Shown: positions 26,193 through 34,995 of the stretch, piece after piece
How positions within the stretch are numbered: the first letter of the stretch is position 1
Layout of the letters: every line of letters begins with the position of its first letter
DNA from: Solimonas thermocellulolyticum
Lineage (GTDB): Bacteria; Pseudomonadota; Gammaproteobacteria; Nevskiales; Nevskiaceae
DNA length: 64,000 nt
Assembly: GCF_040327995.1 (NCBI RefSeq)
Contig: NZ_JBEPIJ010000001.1
Span: 248,001-312,000 of the forward strand
Reading direction: 5' to 3'
Position numbers and translations under genes: made by a program
The notes under the pieces: generated by a model
What the model was told of the DNA's origin: nothing
What the model saw: only the letters and a program-made list of their open reading frames with translations
Database searches by the model: none

Positions 26193-27530
26193 ATGAACCC
26201 CGTGCCGTTCGCCGAGGCCGTGCGCGTGTGGCTCAAGATCGGGCTGCTCAGCTTCGGTGGTCCGGCGGGCCAGATTGCGCTGATGCACCGGCTCATCGTC
26301 GAGGAGAAGCGCTGGGTCTCGGAAGCGCGCTTCCTGCACGCGCTGCACTACTGCATGTTGCTCCCGGGTCCCGAGGCGCAGCAGCTCGCGACTTACATCG
26401 GCTGGCTGCTGCACCGCACGCTCGGCGGCCTGGTCGCCGGCGTGCTGTTCATCCTGCCCGGCTTCATCCTGATGACGGCGATCGCGATTGCCTATGTGTG
26501 CTACGGCGAGCTGGACGGGATGCAGGGCCTGCTCTTCGGCATGCAGGCGGCGACACTGGCGATCGTCGTCGAGGCGGTGATCCGCGTCGGACGCAAGGCG
26601 CTGAAACATCGCGCGCTGTACGCGCTCGCCGCTGCCGCCTTCATCGCGATCTTCGCCTTCGGCGTGCCGTTTCCGCTGATCATCGCCGCGGCTGCGGCGA
26701 TCGGCATCGCCGGCCATCGTCTTGCGCCGCAGGTCTTCGGCGGCAGCGCCGCGCAGAATTCCGAAGATGGCGCCGGGATCGACACGACACCGGCACACAC
26801 GCATCCGCCGGCCGGCTGGATTCTGCGCGTGCTGTTCAGCGGCGCGGCGCTGTGGGGCGTGCCGGTGCTGCTGCTGCTCGCGACGCTCGGCCTGCACAGT
26901 GTCTACACGCAGCAGGCCCTGTTCTTCAGCAAGATGGCGGTCGTCAGCTTCGGCGGCGCCTACGCCGTGCTCGCGTACATGACGCAGCAGGCCGTGGAAC
27001 GCTACGGCTGGCTGACCCCGGGCGAAATGGTGCAGGGCCTGGCGCTGGCCGAGACCACGCCGGGACCGCTGATTCTGGTGCTCACCTACGTCGGCTTTAT
27101 CGGCGCTTACCGCGATCCGGCCGGCCTCGATCCGCTGCTCGCCGGCACGCTCGGCGCGACGCTGTCGACCTGGGTCAGCTTCGTCCCCTGCTTTGTGTGG
27201 ATCTTCCTCGGCGCGCCGTTCATCGAGCGGCTGCGCGGCAACGTCTGGCTCGCTGCAGCGCTGACCGGCATCACCGCCGCGGTCGTCGGCGTGATCCTGA
27301 ACCTGTCGATCTGGTTTGCGCTGCACGTGCTGTTCGACGAGGTCGGACGCTGGCAGGCCGGAGCGCTGCAGCTCGCGCTGCCGCGATGGTCGTCGCTGAA
27401 CCTCGTCGCCCTCGCGCTCGCTGCCGGCGCGATGCTGGCGCTGCTGCGCTGGCGCGTCGGGCTGCTCAAAACACTCGCCGCCTGTGCGCTGCTCGGGCTG
27501 GCCGCACGGCTGTCCGGCATCACGACGTAG
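26193..27530 (+). CDS. chrA: Chromate transporter ChrA
   Basis: 445-residue CHR-family inner-membrane protein that exports chromate. It has the two-domain layout: the N-terminal half begins VWLKIGLLSFGGPAGQIALM with LLPGPEAQQLATYIGW, and the C-terminal half repeats the pattern as KMAVVSFGGAYAVLAYMTQQ with LAETTPGPLILVLTYVGF. About ten hydrophobic segments are visible. The ATG at 26193 has AGGA upstream; the open frame back to 25983 passes over the sequence after the tRNA and is not credible coding. No chrB regulator is adjacent. The 213 bases between the tRNA and this gene hold nothing I can identify. Confidence 0.93.
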   Translation: MNPVPFAEAVRVWLKIGLLSFGGPAGQIALMHRLIVEEKRWVSEARFLHALHYCMLLPGPEAQQLATYIGWLLHRTLGGLVAGVLFILPGFILMTAIAIAYVCYGELDGMQGLLFGMQAATLAIVVEAVIRVGRKALKHRALYALAAAAFIAIFAFGVPFPLIIAAAAAIGIAGHRLAPQVFGGSAAQNSEDGAGIDTTPAHTHPPAGWILRVLFSGAALWGVPVLLLLATLGLHSVYTQQALFFSKMAVVSFGGAYAVLAYMTQQAVERYGWLTPGEMVQGLALAETTPGPLILVLTYVGFIGAYRDPAGLDPLLAGTLGATLSTWVSFVPCFVWIFLGAPFIERLRGNVWLAAALTGITAAVVGVILNLSIWFALHVLFDEVGRWQAGALQLALPRWSSLNLVALALAAGAMLALLRWRVGLLKTLAACALLGLAARLSGITT

Positions 27531-28578
27531 TTCGGCCGCGGGTACGCCAGGCGCTGGGGCTGACGCCGGCCTCGCGGCGAAACGCGCGGGTGAAGTTCGC
27601 AGCGTCGGTATAGCCCAGTTCGAGCGCGATCTCGGTGATCGACATCTGGCCGCCATCGAGCAGCGCCAGTGCCTTCTGCTGGCGCGCCTCGCGCAGCAGC
27701 GCCCGATAGCCGGTGCCCTCGCGTACCAAGTAGCGGTCGAGCGTGCGCGGCGACAGGTTGAGCGTGTGCGCCAGTTCGACCAGCGTCGGCATGCCGTCGC
27801 CGGATTCTCGCAACACCATGCGCACCCAGTCCGACACCTTGCCGACGGCCACGACCTTGTGCACGAGTTCCTTGCAGCGCAGCTCGGCCATGCGCAGCGA
27901 GGTCGGATCCGCCAGCGCCAGCGGTCGCGCGCCAAAGTCGTGGGCAAAACGCAAGCGCACGCCGGGCGTGCTCTCGCTGGCAAAGCGTGGCCGCGCGCCG
28001 ACCAGTTCCGCATAGCGGGCAACGTGTGGCGGCTCGGCCATCGAGAACGACAGCTCGTAGGCCGGCAGCTCGCCGCCGAGCAGCTCGCGCAGCTCCCAAT
28101 GCGCCGCGGCGGCGAGCACTTCGAGATGAAAGTGCAGGCACAGCGGACTCATCCGCACCGTGGGCTCGAAATGGAGCTGCGTCGGCACGCCGCCGCGATA
28201 GCGCAGGCGGAAGCTCGGCATGATCAGGACAAAGAAGCGCGCCGCCAGCCGCAGCGCGTAGTCCGCCGTGGGACTGCTGAGCATCCCGTAGCCGACCAGA
28301 CTGTGCGAACTGAGCTTGAGCGCGCGACCGACATCGAGCGCGAAGTCGGTGCGGCCGGTCTGCGCGACCACGTCGGCGACCAGGGCCTCGACCTGGTCCA
28401 GACGCATCGTCGCGTCCGGATGACCGATGCGCTCGGGCGCAACCCGCGCGGCGCGCAGCGCCCGTGCCACATCGACGCCCTGACGCAGCAACACCTCGGC
28501 GGCGCGCGCGTAGTAGCGCGCCGGCACCCGGACGGTGGTGCCGGTGACCGGACGGCGGCGCGATCGTGGCGCAGGCAT
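27520..28578 (-). CDS. AraC-family transcriptional regulator (likely of alkB)
   Basis: 352-residue regulator. An N-terminal ligand-binding domain of the Arabinose_bd type (from about residue 20: ARYYARAAEVLLRQGVDVAR ... LSSHSLVGYGMLSSPTADYA) is followed by a C-terminal AraC helix-turn-helix pair (LAHTLNLSPRTLDRYLVREG; ITEIALELGYTDAANFTRAF). The gene ends 10 bases inside the convergent chrA 3' end and diverges from the alkane hydroxylase gene. The ATG at 28578 is chosen because further upstream the frame would cross the 21-bp repeat. Likely an activator responding to alkanes or fatty acids; the ligand is inferred from context. Confidence 0.88.
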   Translation of the reverse strand: MPAPRSRRRPVTGTTVRVPARYYARAAEVLLRQGVDVARALRAARVAPERIGHPDATMRLDQVEALVADVVAQTGRTDFALDVGRALKLSSHSLVGYGMLSSPTADYALRLAARFFVLIMPSFRLRYRGGVPTQLHFEPTVRMSPLCLHFHLEVLAAAAHWELRELLGGELPAYELSFSMAEPPHVARYAELVGARPRFASESTPGVRLRFAHDFGARPLALADPTSLRMAELRCKELVHKVVAVGKVSDWVRMVLRESGDGMPTLVELAHTLNLSPRTLDRYLVREGTGYRALLREARQQKALALLDGGQMSITEIALELGYTDAANFTRAFRREAGVSPSAWRTRGRTTS

Positions 28579-28586
28579 GGCCTCAC

Positions 28587-28626
28587 TGTCTAGAAATGAC
28601 AGGTCAATGTCAAGAAATGACAGGTC
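28587..28626. repeat. 21-bp-spaced direct repeat, probable AraC-type operator
   Basis: Two copies of TGTC-N-AGAAATGACAGGTC (28587-28605 and 28608-28626) are identical at 18 of 19 positions and start 21 bases apart, two DNA turns, which is the geometry of AraC-family half-sites. They lie 8 bases in front of the regulator ATG and 79 bases before the alkB ATG. On the minus strand a TTGACA sequence falls within the repeat, so binding here should also affect the regulator's own promoter. Confidence 0.7.
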
Positions 28627-28705
28627 GTGAGCGCCGACGGCGGCGAACAATGCCCGCATCCCGCAAGCGATTGCGGCGCGAGATCCGGGAACAGGAGAGA
28701 TCGAC

Positions 28706-30115
28706 ATGACCACGCAAACCCTCGACGCGCTCAACCCCTCGGCCTGGTCCGACGGCAAGCGCTATCTGTGGCTGCTGAGTCCGGCGGTGCCGGTGCTGGC
28801 CCTGATCGGCCTTTGCCTGCACGAGATCCTCGGCTGGGGCGTCTTCGCCTGGTCCGGTGCGATCCTGTTGTACGGCATCATTCCGGTGCTCGACCATCTG
28901 GTCGGCGATGATCGCAACAACCCGCCGGAGTCCGCGGTCGCACATCTGGAGAACGACCGCTACTACCGCGCGATCGTCTACGCCTATGTGCCCACGCAGT
29001 ACGCCGTCACCGTGTTCGGTGCGTGGATCGCGGCCAGCGGCGGGCTCGCGATCTGGGAGTACGTCGGTCTGGTGCTGACGGTCGGCGCGATCAACGGCAT
29101 CGGCATCAACACCGCGCACGAGCTCGGCCACAAGAAGGAAAGCCTCGACCGCTGGCTGGCCAAGCTGACGCTGGCGCCGGTCGCCTACGGACACTTCTTC
29201 GTCGAACACAACAAGGGCCACCACAAGAACGTGGCGACGCCCGAAGACCCCGCCAGCGCGAAGATGGGCGAAAGCTTCTGGGCCTTTCTGCCGCGCACGA
29301 TGAGCGGCAGCCTGCGCTCGGCCTGGGACATCGAAAAACAGCGCCTCGCGCGCATCGGCAAGCCGGTCTGGAGCCTGGACAACGAGAACCTGCAGGCCTG
29401 GGGCATGACCGTGCTGCTGTTCGGCGCACTGACCGCCTGGCTCGGCTGGCCGGCCCTACTGTTCCTCACCCTGCAGGCGTTCTACGGCGCGTCCCTGCTC
29501 GAAGTGATCAACTACATCGAGCACTACGGCTTGCTGCGCCAGAAACTCGCCAGCGGCCGCTACGAGCGCTGCGCGCCGCGGCACTCGTGGAACAGCAACC
29601 ACATCGTCACCAATCTGTTCCTGTACCAGTTGCAGCGGCATTCGGACCACCATGCCAACCCGACGCGCCGCTACCAGGCCCTGCGCCACTTCGACGAAAG
29701 CCCGCAACTTCCGTCCGGCTATGCGTCGATGCTGATCCTCGCCTACATTCCCTGGCTGTGGTTCCGGCAGATGGACCCGCTGGTCGCGAAGCATTACGAC
29801 GGCGACCTGCGCCTGGCCAATCTGCACCCGCCCAAGCGCGAGGCGCTGATGCGGCGCTGGCAGCGCGCACCGCTCGATGACGACCGCCCCCAGGCCTTGC
29901 CCGGCGACCCTGCCCCGGCGCCGATGAGCGGCAGCGGCGCCGAGCGCTACCAGTGCACCGACTGCGGCTACGTCTACGACGAGGCGCTCGGCTGCCCGCG
30001 CGAAGGTTTCGCGCCGGGTACGCGCTGGTCGCAGATTCCGGACGACTGGGCCTGCCCCGACTGCGCGGTGCGCGACAAGGTGGACTTCCGCCGCATCGAG
30101 ACCGCGGCCAGGTGA
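28706..30115 (+). CDS. alkB: Alkane 1-monooxygenase fused to a C-terminal rubredoxin
   Basis: 469-residue membrane di-iron hydroxylase that oxidises medium- or long-chain alkanes to primary alcohols. About six hydrophobic segments; His motifs NTAHELGHKKE, FVEHNKGHHKNVATPEDPAS, LQRHSDHHANPTRRYQ and the AlkB signature NYIEHYGL are all present. From about residue 415 a linker leads to a complete rubredoxin domain (YQCTDCGYVYDEALGCP ... DDWACPDCAVRDKVDF) with four Cys. AlkB normally receives electrons from a separate rubredoxin; here the donor is built in, a known but uncommon variant. The ribosome-binding site is AGGAGAG. No rubredoxin reductase gene is adjacent. Confidence 0.95.
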   Translation: MTTQTLDALNPSAWSDGKRYLWLLSPAVPVLALIGLCLHEILGWGVFAWSGAILLYGIIPVLDHLVGDDRNNPPESAVAHLENDRYYRAIVYAYVPTQYAVTVFGAWIAASGGLAIWEYVGLVLTVGAINGIGINTAHELGHKKESLDRWLAKLTLAPVAYGHFFVEHNKGHHKNVATPEDPASAKMGESFWAFLPRTMSGSLRSAWDIEKQRLARIGKPVWSLDNENLQAWGMTVLLFGALTAWLGWPALLFLTLQAFYGASLLEVINYIEHYGLLRQKLASGRYERCAPRHSWNSNHIVTNLFLYQLQRHSDHHANPTRRYQALRHFDESPQLPSGYASMLILAYIPWLWFRQMDPLVAKHYDGDLRLANLHPPKREALMRRWQRAPLDDDRPQALPGDPAPAPMSGSGAERYQCTDCGYVYDEALGCPREGFAPGTRWSQIPDDWACPDCAVRDKVDFRRIETAAR

Positions 30116-30212
30116 GCGTCCGCCCGGGCTCTGCGCGGACCTTGCGTCGATCCGCGTCGCGACGCCCGGCGCCGGCGATCGGTCCCGAACGCAACGGTCT
30201 CGGCTCGCTGAC

Positions 30213-33200
30213 TCATGCGGCGCATTCGGACACGAGGCGCGGCGCACGGCGCTGCTGCGCAAGCCGGAACAAGCCCGGCAGCACGAGCAGGGTCAGCAGC
30301 GTCGAGGAGAGGATGCCACCGATCACTACCGTCGCCAGTGGCCGTTGCACCTCGCTGCCGATGCCGGTGTTGAAGGCCATGGGCACGAAGCCCAGACCCG
30401 CGACCAGTGCGGTCATCAATACCGGTCGCAGGCGCGTGAGCGCCCCCTCGACGATGGCGTCGTCGAGCGCCTTGCCTTGCTCCATCAGGCTGCGGATGAA
30501 GCTGACCATCACCAAACCATTGAGCACCGCAACACCCGACAGCGCGATGAAGCCGACCCCAGCCGAGATCGAAAACGGGATGCCGCGCAGCCACAGCGCG
30601 AGCACGCCGCCGGTGAGCGCCAGTGGCACGCCGCTGAAAATCACCAGAGCATCGCGCAGAGAGCGGAACGCAAGAATCAACAAACCCAGAATCAAGGCCA
30701 GCGTCGCGGGGACGACGATGGACAGCCGCTTCGATGCGGACTGCAGCTGCTCGAAGGTGCCGCCGTAATCCAGCCAATAGCCCGGAGGTAAAGAAATCTC
30801 GTCCCGCACACGCTCGCGCACCTCCTGCACGAAGCTGCCGAGGTCGCGCCCGCGGACGTTGGCGGTGACGACGACGCGGCGCTTGCCGCGTTCGCGGCTG
30901 ATCTGGTTGGGGCCAGGGGCGACTTCGATCTGTGCGACGTCCTGTAAGGGCACGTAGCCACCATCGGGCAACGGGACGGTGAGCTGCGCGAGGATCTGCA
31001 GATCGGCCCGCTGCGCATCCGAGAGCCGGATTACGATGTCGTAACGGCGATCCCCGTCGTAGAGCGTTCCCGCGTTCGCACCGCCGAAGGCGGCGGATGC
31101 GACGGCCTGCACATCGGCGACCGATAGTCCATACCGCGCGAGCAACGCACGTCGGGGCGTGATGGTCATCACCGGCAGGCCCGTGATCTGCTCGGTCTTC
31201 ACGTCTGCCGCACCCGGCACCCGGGCCAGCACCTTCTCGATACGCTCGGCCTGCGCGGTCAAGACATCGAGATCATCCCCGTAAACCTTCACGGCCAGGT
31301 CCGAGCGCACGCCGGAAATCAGCTCGTTGAAGCGCATCTGGATCGGTTGCGTGAACTCATAGTTGTTGCCGGGCACACGCTCGACCGCCCGCTCCAGCTC
31401 GGCCACGACCTGGCTCTTGAGCTTGTGCGGATCGGGCCATTGGCTGCGATCCTTGAGAATGATGTAGGTGTCGGCCACGGACGGCGGCATGGGGTCGGTC
31501 GCCACATCCGCGGTCCCCAGTTTGGAGAAGACCCGCTCCACCTCCGGCAGTGTCTTGATCTGCACCTCTAGCGCCCGCTGCATCGCCAGCGCCTGCGTGA
31601 GCGACGTACCCGGAATGCGCATGGCCTGCAAAGCGATATCGCCCTCGTCGAGGCTGGGAATGAACTCGCTACCCAGCCTGCCGGCCAACAGTCCGCATGC
31701 CACCACCAGTGCAGCCGCAGCGGCCAGCACGATGACACGGCCACGCAACGCGGCCTGCAACAACGGTGCATAGGCGCGTGCGGCGGCGCGCATCACGACG
31801 TTCTGCTTCTCCACCACGGGTCCGCGCAGCGACAGCGCGACCGCTGCGGGCACAAAACTCAGCGACAACACCAACGCCGCGATCAAGGCCATCACCACGG
31901 TCAGCGCCATCGGCTGAAACATCTTGCCTTCCACGCCGGTGAGCGCGAACAGCGGCAAATAAACCGCGATGATGATGCCGACGCCGAACAGGCTGGGGCG
32001 GATCACTTCGCTGGTGGAGGCATAGACGACCTCCAACCGCTCTGGCAACGTCAAGGGGTCGGTGCGGCCGTGCTGGGCCTGCGCGAGACGGCGGATACAG
32101 TTTTCCACGATGATGACCGCGCCATCCACGATCAGGCCGAAGTCGAGTGCGCCCAGGCTCATCAGGTTGGCGCTGACTTGGTTCTGCACCATGCCGGTGA
32201 TGGTGACGAGCATGGCGAGCGGGATCACCATCGCGGTGACCAGCGCCGCACGCAGATCGCCCAGCAGCAGGAACAGCACCAAGATCACCAGCAGCGCGCC
32301 TTCCAGCAGGTTCTTCTTCACTGTCGCGAGCGTCTGGTCCACCAGCGCCGTGCGATCGTAAACCGCGCGCGCTTCCAGCCCTTGCGGCAGACTGGACTGA
32401 ATCTGCTGCAGCTTGGCGGCAACGGCGCGTGAGACGGCGCGCGAGTTCTCGCCGACCAGCATGAACACCGTGCCCAACACCACCTCCTGGCCGTCCATCG
32501 TCGCCGCGCCGGTGCGCAGGCTGCTGCCCCAGCTCACCTCGGCGACATCGGCCACCGTCAGCGGCGCGCCGTGCAGGGTCTTGACGACGATCTGCCGCAC
32601 CTCGTCCAGGCTCGTCACCTGTCCGGGAGAGCGCATCAGCACCTGTGCACCATGGCGCTCGATGTAGCCCGCGCCCTGATTGGCGTTGTTGCGGGCGAGT
32701 GCCGACACGAGGTCATCCATCGTCAGACCGTAGGCCAAGAGGCGAGCAGGCCGTGGCGCGATCAGCACCTGGCGCTCGAAGCCGCCGATGCTGTTGACCT
32801 CGGTCACGCCCGACACTTGGGCGAGCTGGGGGCGCACGATCCAGCGCATCGCGTCGTGCAGGTCGAATGCCGTCCAGGGGCTGCCATCCTCCTTGCGCGC
32901 GCCAGGCTTCGGGTCCACCGTGAACATGAAGATTTCGCCCAAGCCCGTGGCGATCGGCCCCATCACCGGCGTGAGGCCCGGCGGCAGCAGCTCCTTCACT
33001 TGCTGGATGCGTTCGCCCACCAGCTGACGCGCGAAGTAGATGTCGGTGCCATCCGCAAACACCACCGTCACCTGTGACAGGCCGTAGCGCGACAGCGAGC
33101 GCGTCGTGGTGAGTCTGGGCAAGCCTGCCATCGCGTTTTCGACCAGATAGGTCACGCGCTGTTCGACTTCCAGTGGCGAATAGCCCGGTGCCTCGGTGTT

Positions 33201-33347
33201 GATCTGCACCTGGACATTGGTGATGTCCGGCACGGCATCGATCGGCAGCCGAAAAAGGTTGTAGACGCCCAGCGCGGCGATGGCGGCCACGACGGCCAGC
33301 ACCAGCCAGCGTTGCGCGATGGAAAACCGGAGGATGCGTTCGAGCAT
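30213..33347 (-). CDS. czcA: Heavy-metal RND efflux pump, inner-membrane subunit (CzcA/CusA family)
   Basis: 1044-residue HME-RND transporter, normal length. It begins MLERILRFSIAQRWLVLAVV and has the RND twofold layout with large periplasmic loops. The proton-relay helix motif reads GALDFGLIVDGAVIIVEN, the pattern of divalent-cation (Co/Zn/Cd) pumps. PGYSPLEVEQRVTYLVENAM near the N-terminus is also HME-type. It works with the CzcB and CzcC proteins encoded upstream to carry metal across the envelope. It starts 9 bases after czcB. Confidence 0.95.
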   Translation of the reverse strand: MLERILRFSIAQRWLVLAVVAAIAALGVYNLFRLPIDAVPDITNVQVQINTEAPGYSPLEVEQRVTYLVENAMAGLPRLTTTRSLSRYGLSQVTVVFADGTDIYFARQLVGERIQQVKELLPPGLTPVMGPIATGLGEIFMFTVDPKPGARKEDGSPWTAFDLHDAMRWIVRPQLAQVSGVTEVNSIGGFERQVLIAPRPARLLAYGLTMDDLVSALARNNANQGAGYIERHGAQVLMRSPGQVTSLDEVRQIVVKTLHGAPLTVADVAEVSWGSSLRTGAATMDGQEVVLGTVFMLVGENSRAVSRAVAAKLQQIQSSLPQGLEARAVYDRTALVDQTLATVKKNLLEGALLVILVLFLLLGDLRAALVTAMVIPLAMLVTITGMVQNQVSANLMSLGALDFGLIVDGAVIIVENCIRRLAQAQHGRTDPLTLPERLEVVYASTSEVIRPSLFGVGIIIAVYLPLFALTGVEGKMFQPMALTVVMALIAALVLSLSFVPAAVALSLRGPVVEKQNVVMRAAARAYAPLLQAALRGRVIVLAAAAALVVACGLLAGRLGSEFIPSLDEGDIALQAMRIPGTSLTQALAMQRALEVQIKTLPEVERVFSKLGTADVATDPMPPSVADTYIILKDRSQWPDPHKLKSQVVAELERAVERVPGNNYEFTQPIQMRFNELISGVRSDLAVKVYGDDLDVLTAQAERIEKVLARVPGAADVKTEQITGLPVMTITPRRALLARYGLSVADVQAVASAAFGGANAGTLYDGDRRYDIVIRLSDAQRADLQILAQLTVPLPDGGYVPLQDVAQIEVAPGPNQISRERGKRRVVVTANVRGRDLGSFVQEVRERVRDEISLPPGYWLDYGGTFEQLQSASKRLSIVVPATLALILGLLILAFRSLRDALVIFSGVPLALTGGVLALWLRGIPFSISAGVGFIALSGVAVLNGLVMVSFIRSLMEQGKALDDAIVEGALTRLRPVLMTALVAGLGFVPMAFNTGIGSEVQRPLATVVIGGILSSTLLTLLVLPGLFRLAQQRRAPRLVSECAA

Positions 33348-33356
33348 GGTTGCGAT

Positions 33357-34643
33357 TCAGTGATCGTGTGAAGCGCCGGACTTCTCAATGTCGGCCTTCA
33401 CCAGCCAGGAATTGGCGATGACGATGCGCGCGCCCGGCGAGAGCCCGGACAGCACCTCTACGTGGCGGTCGTCACGTCGACCCAGCTCCACCGGCTGGGC
33501 CTGGTAGCGATCGCCCTCGGCGACGAACACCACGTCCCAGTCGCGGAAGGTCTGTACGGCGGACAGCGGCACGACCAGTGGCACGGGCGCCCGACTGACC
33601 GTGACCTCGGCATCGACGAATTGGCCCGGCGTCCACAAGCCCCGCCGGTTGTCCAAGGGTACGCGCGCGACCAGTGGCCGACCGACCATCGCGGCGACCG
33701 AGATGACGTCGATGACACCGGTGCCGGTCGCGTCCCCGTCGGCCGCGCGCACCTGCACGACTTGTCCCGGCTGCAAGCGTGCGCGGTCGCGCGGGAACAC
33801 GTTCAGCTCGGCCCGAACGCCGTCGAAGTCCGCGATCTCGAACAGGGATGCGGCTCCCACCGCCTCGCCGGGATTGGCCGCCCGCTGCGTGACCACGCCG
33901 GAAATCGGCGCAGGCACCGGATAGACCTGAAGGCTTTCGTTGCTCTCGATGGTCGCCAGCGTCTGCCCGGCTTTCACGGTATCGCCGACCCGCACGGACA
34001 CGCTGCGAACGAGACCGGGGAACCGTGCCGTCACCGCACGGACCCGCTCCGGGTCAGGCTGGATGCTGCCGTACAGCGGCAGGCGCTCGTGGATCGTCCC
34101 CGCCTGGGCGATGGCGGTCTGTAGACCCTGGGCAGCGGCCATGCTGGATTCGATTTCCACCTGGCCTTCCGGTGCGTCGTAGCGCCATGCATAAGTCTTG
34201 CCGGCGTAACTCGCCTGCACCTGCACCGCGAAAGAATGCGGCTCGTAGACCTCGGTCGGACTGACGAGGTAATCGTCTTTGGCGACGAACACATGTTCAT
34301 CCGTGGTACCACCGGGCAGGCCGGACACCCGCGTGAGCGTGATGCGGGCACCGACCTGCGCCGGCGCAACCGGCTGGCCGTGGCGGTAGGCGTAGAGCCG
34401 AAACTCCGGCGGCACACCGCGCTCGAAGATCGTGACTTCCAGCGCGAAGTCGCCGTCGCGCAGCAACCGGCCACCGTGGGGGCCTTTCTGGATTTCGTCT
34501 ATAGCCGGGTTAGCGTGAGCATCGCCGGCTGGGCTGTGCTCGACGTGGGCGGTCTCCGGAGTGCCGCTGCGATTGCAGGCGGCCAGCGCGAACGTGATCG
34601 CGGCGATCATGAGGATTCGGTACACGCTCGGGAATCCGGTCAT
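33357..34643 (-). CDS. czcB: Heavy-metal efflux periplasmic adaptor (CzcB family, membrane fusion protein)
   Basis: 428 residues with an N-terminal lipoprotein-like signal (LMIAAITFALAACNRSG), a metal-binding-type N-terminal domain with GPHGGRLLRDGDFALEV, and an RND adaptor core (VRSVSVRVGDTVKAGQTLAT lipoyl domain, ISGVVTQRAANPGEAV, PGQFVDAEVTVSRA barrel). The C-terminus ends in a His pair (GASHDH), a possible metal site. The GPHGG domain is typical of CzcB rather than CusB. The ATG at 34643 is chosen; the frame is open to 34694 but would overlap the divergent ynfA. Confidence 0.93.
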   Translation of the reverse strand: MTGFPSVYRILMIAAITFALAACNRSGTPETAHVEHSPAGDAHANPAIDEIQKGPHGGRLLRDGDFALEVTIFERGVPPEFRLYAYRHGQPVAPAQVGARITLTRVSGLPGGTTDEHVFVAKDDYLVSPTEVYEPHSFAVQVQASYAGKTYAWRYDAPEGQVEIESSMAAAQGLQTAIAQAGTIHERLPLYGSIQPDPERVRAVTARFPGLVRSVSVRVGDTVKAGQTLATIESNESLQVYPVPAPISGVVTQRAANPGEAVGAASLFEIADFDGVRAELNVFPRDRARLQPGQVVQVRAADGDATGTGVIDVISVAAMVGRPLVARVPLDNRRGLWTPGQFVDAEVTVSRAPVPLVVPLSAVQTFRDWDVVFVAEGDRYQAQPVELGRRDDRHVEVLSGLSPGARIVIANSWLVKADIEKSGASHDH

Positions 34644-34662
34644 CAGGGTTGGCGGAGTCAAC

Positions 34663-34995
34663 ATGGAGTACTTGAAGGCGCTGGCTTTATTCATCGCGAC
34701 GGCCCTCGCGGAGATCGTCGGCTGCTATCTGCCGTGGCTCTGGCTCAAGCAGGGCCGCAGCGCCTGGCTGCTGCTGCCCGCGGCTCTGAGTCTTGCCGTT
34801 TTCGCCTGGCTGCTGACGCTGCACCCGCAGCCTGCCGGGCGGGTCTATGCCGCCTACGGCGGCGTTTACATCGGCGTCGCGCTCGCCTGGCTGTGGGGCG
34901 TGGACGGCGTCCGTCCCACGGCCACCGACTGGCTCGGCGTGGGTGTGTGTTTGCTGGGCATGGCCATCATCTATTTCGGCCCTCGCGGCACCTGA
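34663..34995 (+). CDS. YnfA-family (UPF0060) small membrane protein
   Basis: 110-residue, four-helix membrane protein (LFIATALAEIVGCYLPWLWL, AWLLLPAALSLAVFAWLLTL, AYGGVYIGVALAWLWGVDG, WLGVGVCLLGMAIIYFGPRG). The order and the motif GRVYAAYGGVYI identify YnfA/UPF0060, an SMR-like family of uncertain transport role. A GGAG site precedes ATG 34663. It lies on the strand opposite to czcC and czcB, starts 20 bases from czcB, and sits almost wholly inside the 3' extension of the czcC open frame. Confidence 0.88.
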   Translation: MEYLKALALFIATALAEIVGCYLPWLWLKQGRSAWLLLPAALSLAVFAWLLTLHPQPAGRVYAAYGGVYIGVALAWLWGVDGVRPTATDWLGVGVCLLGMAIIYFGPRGT

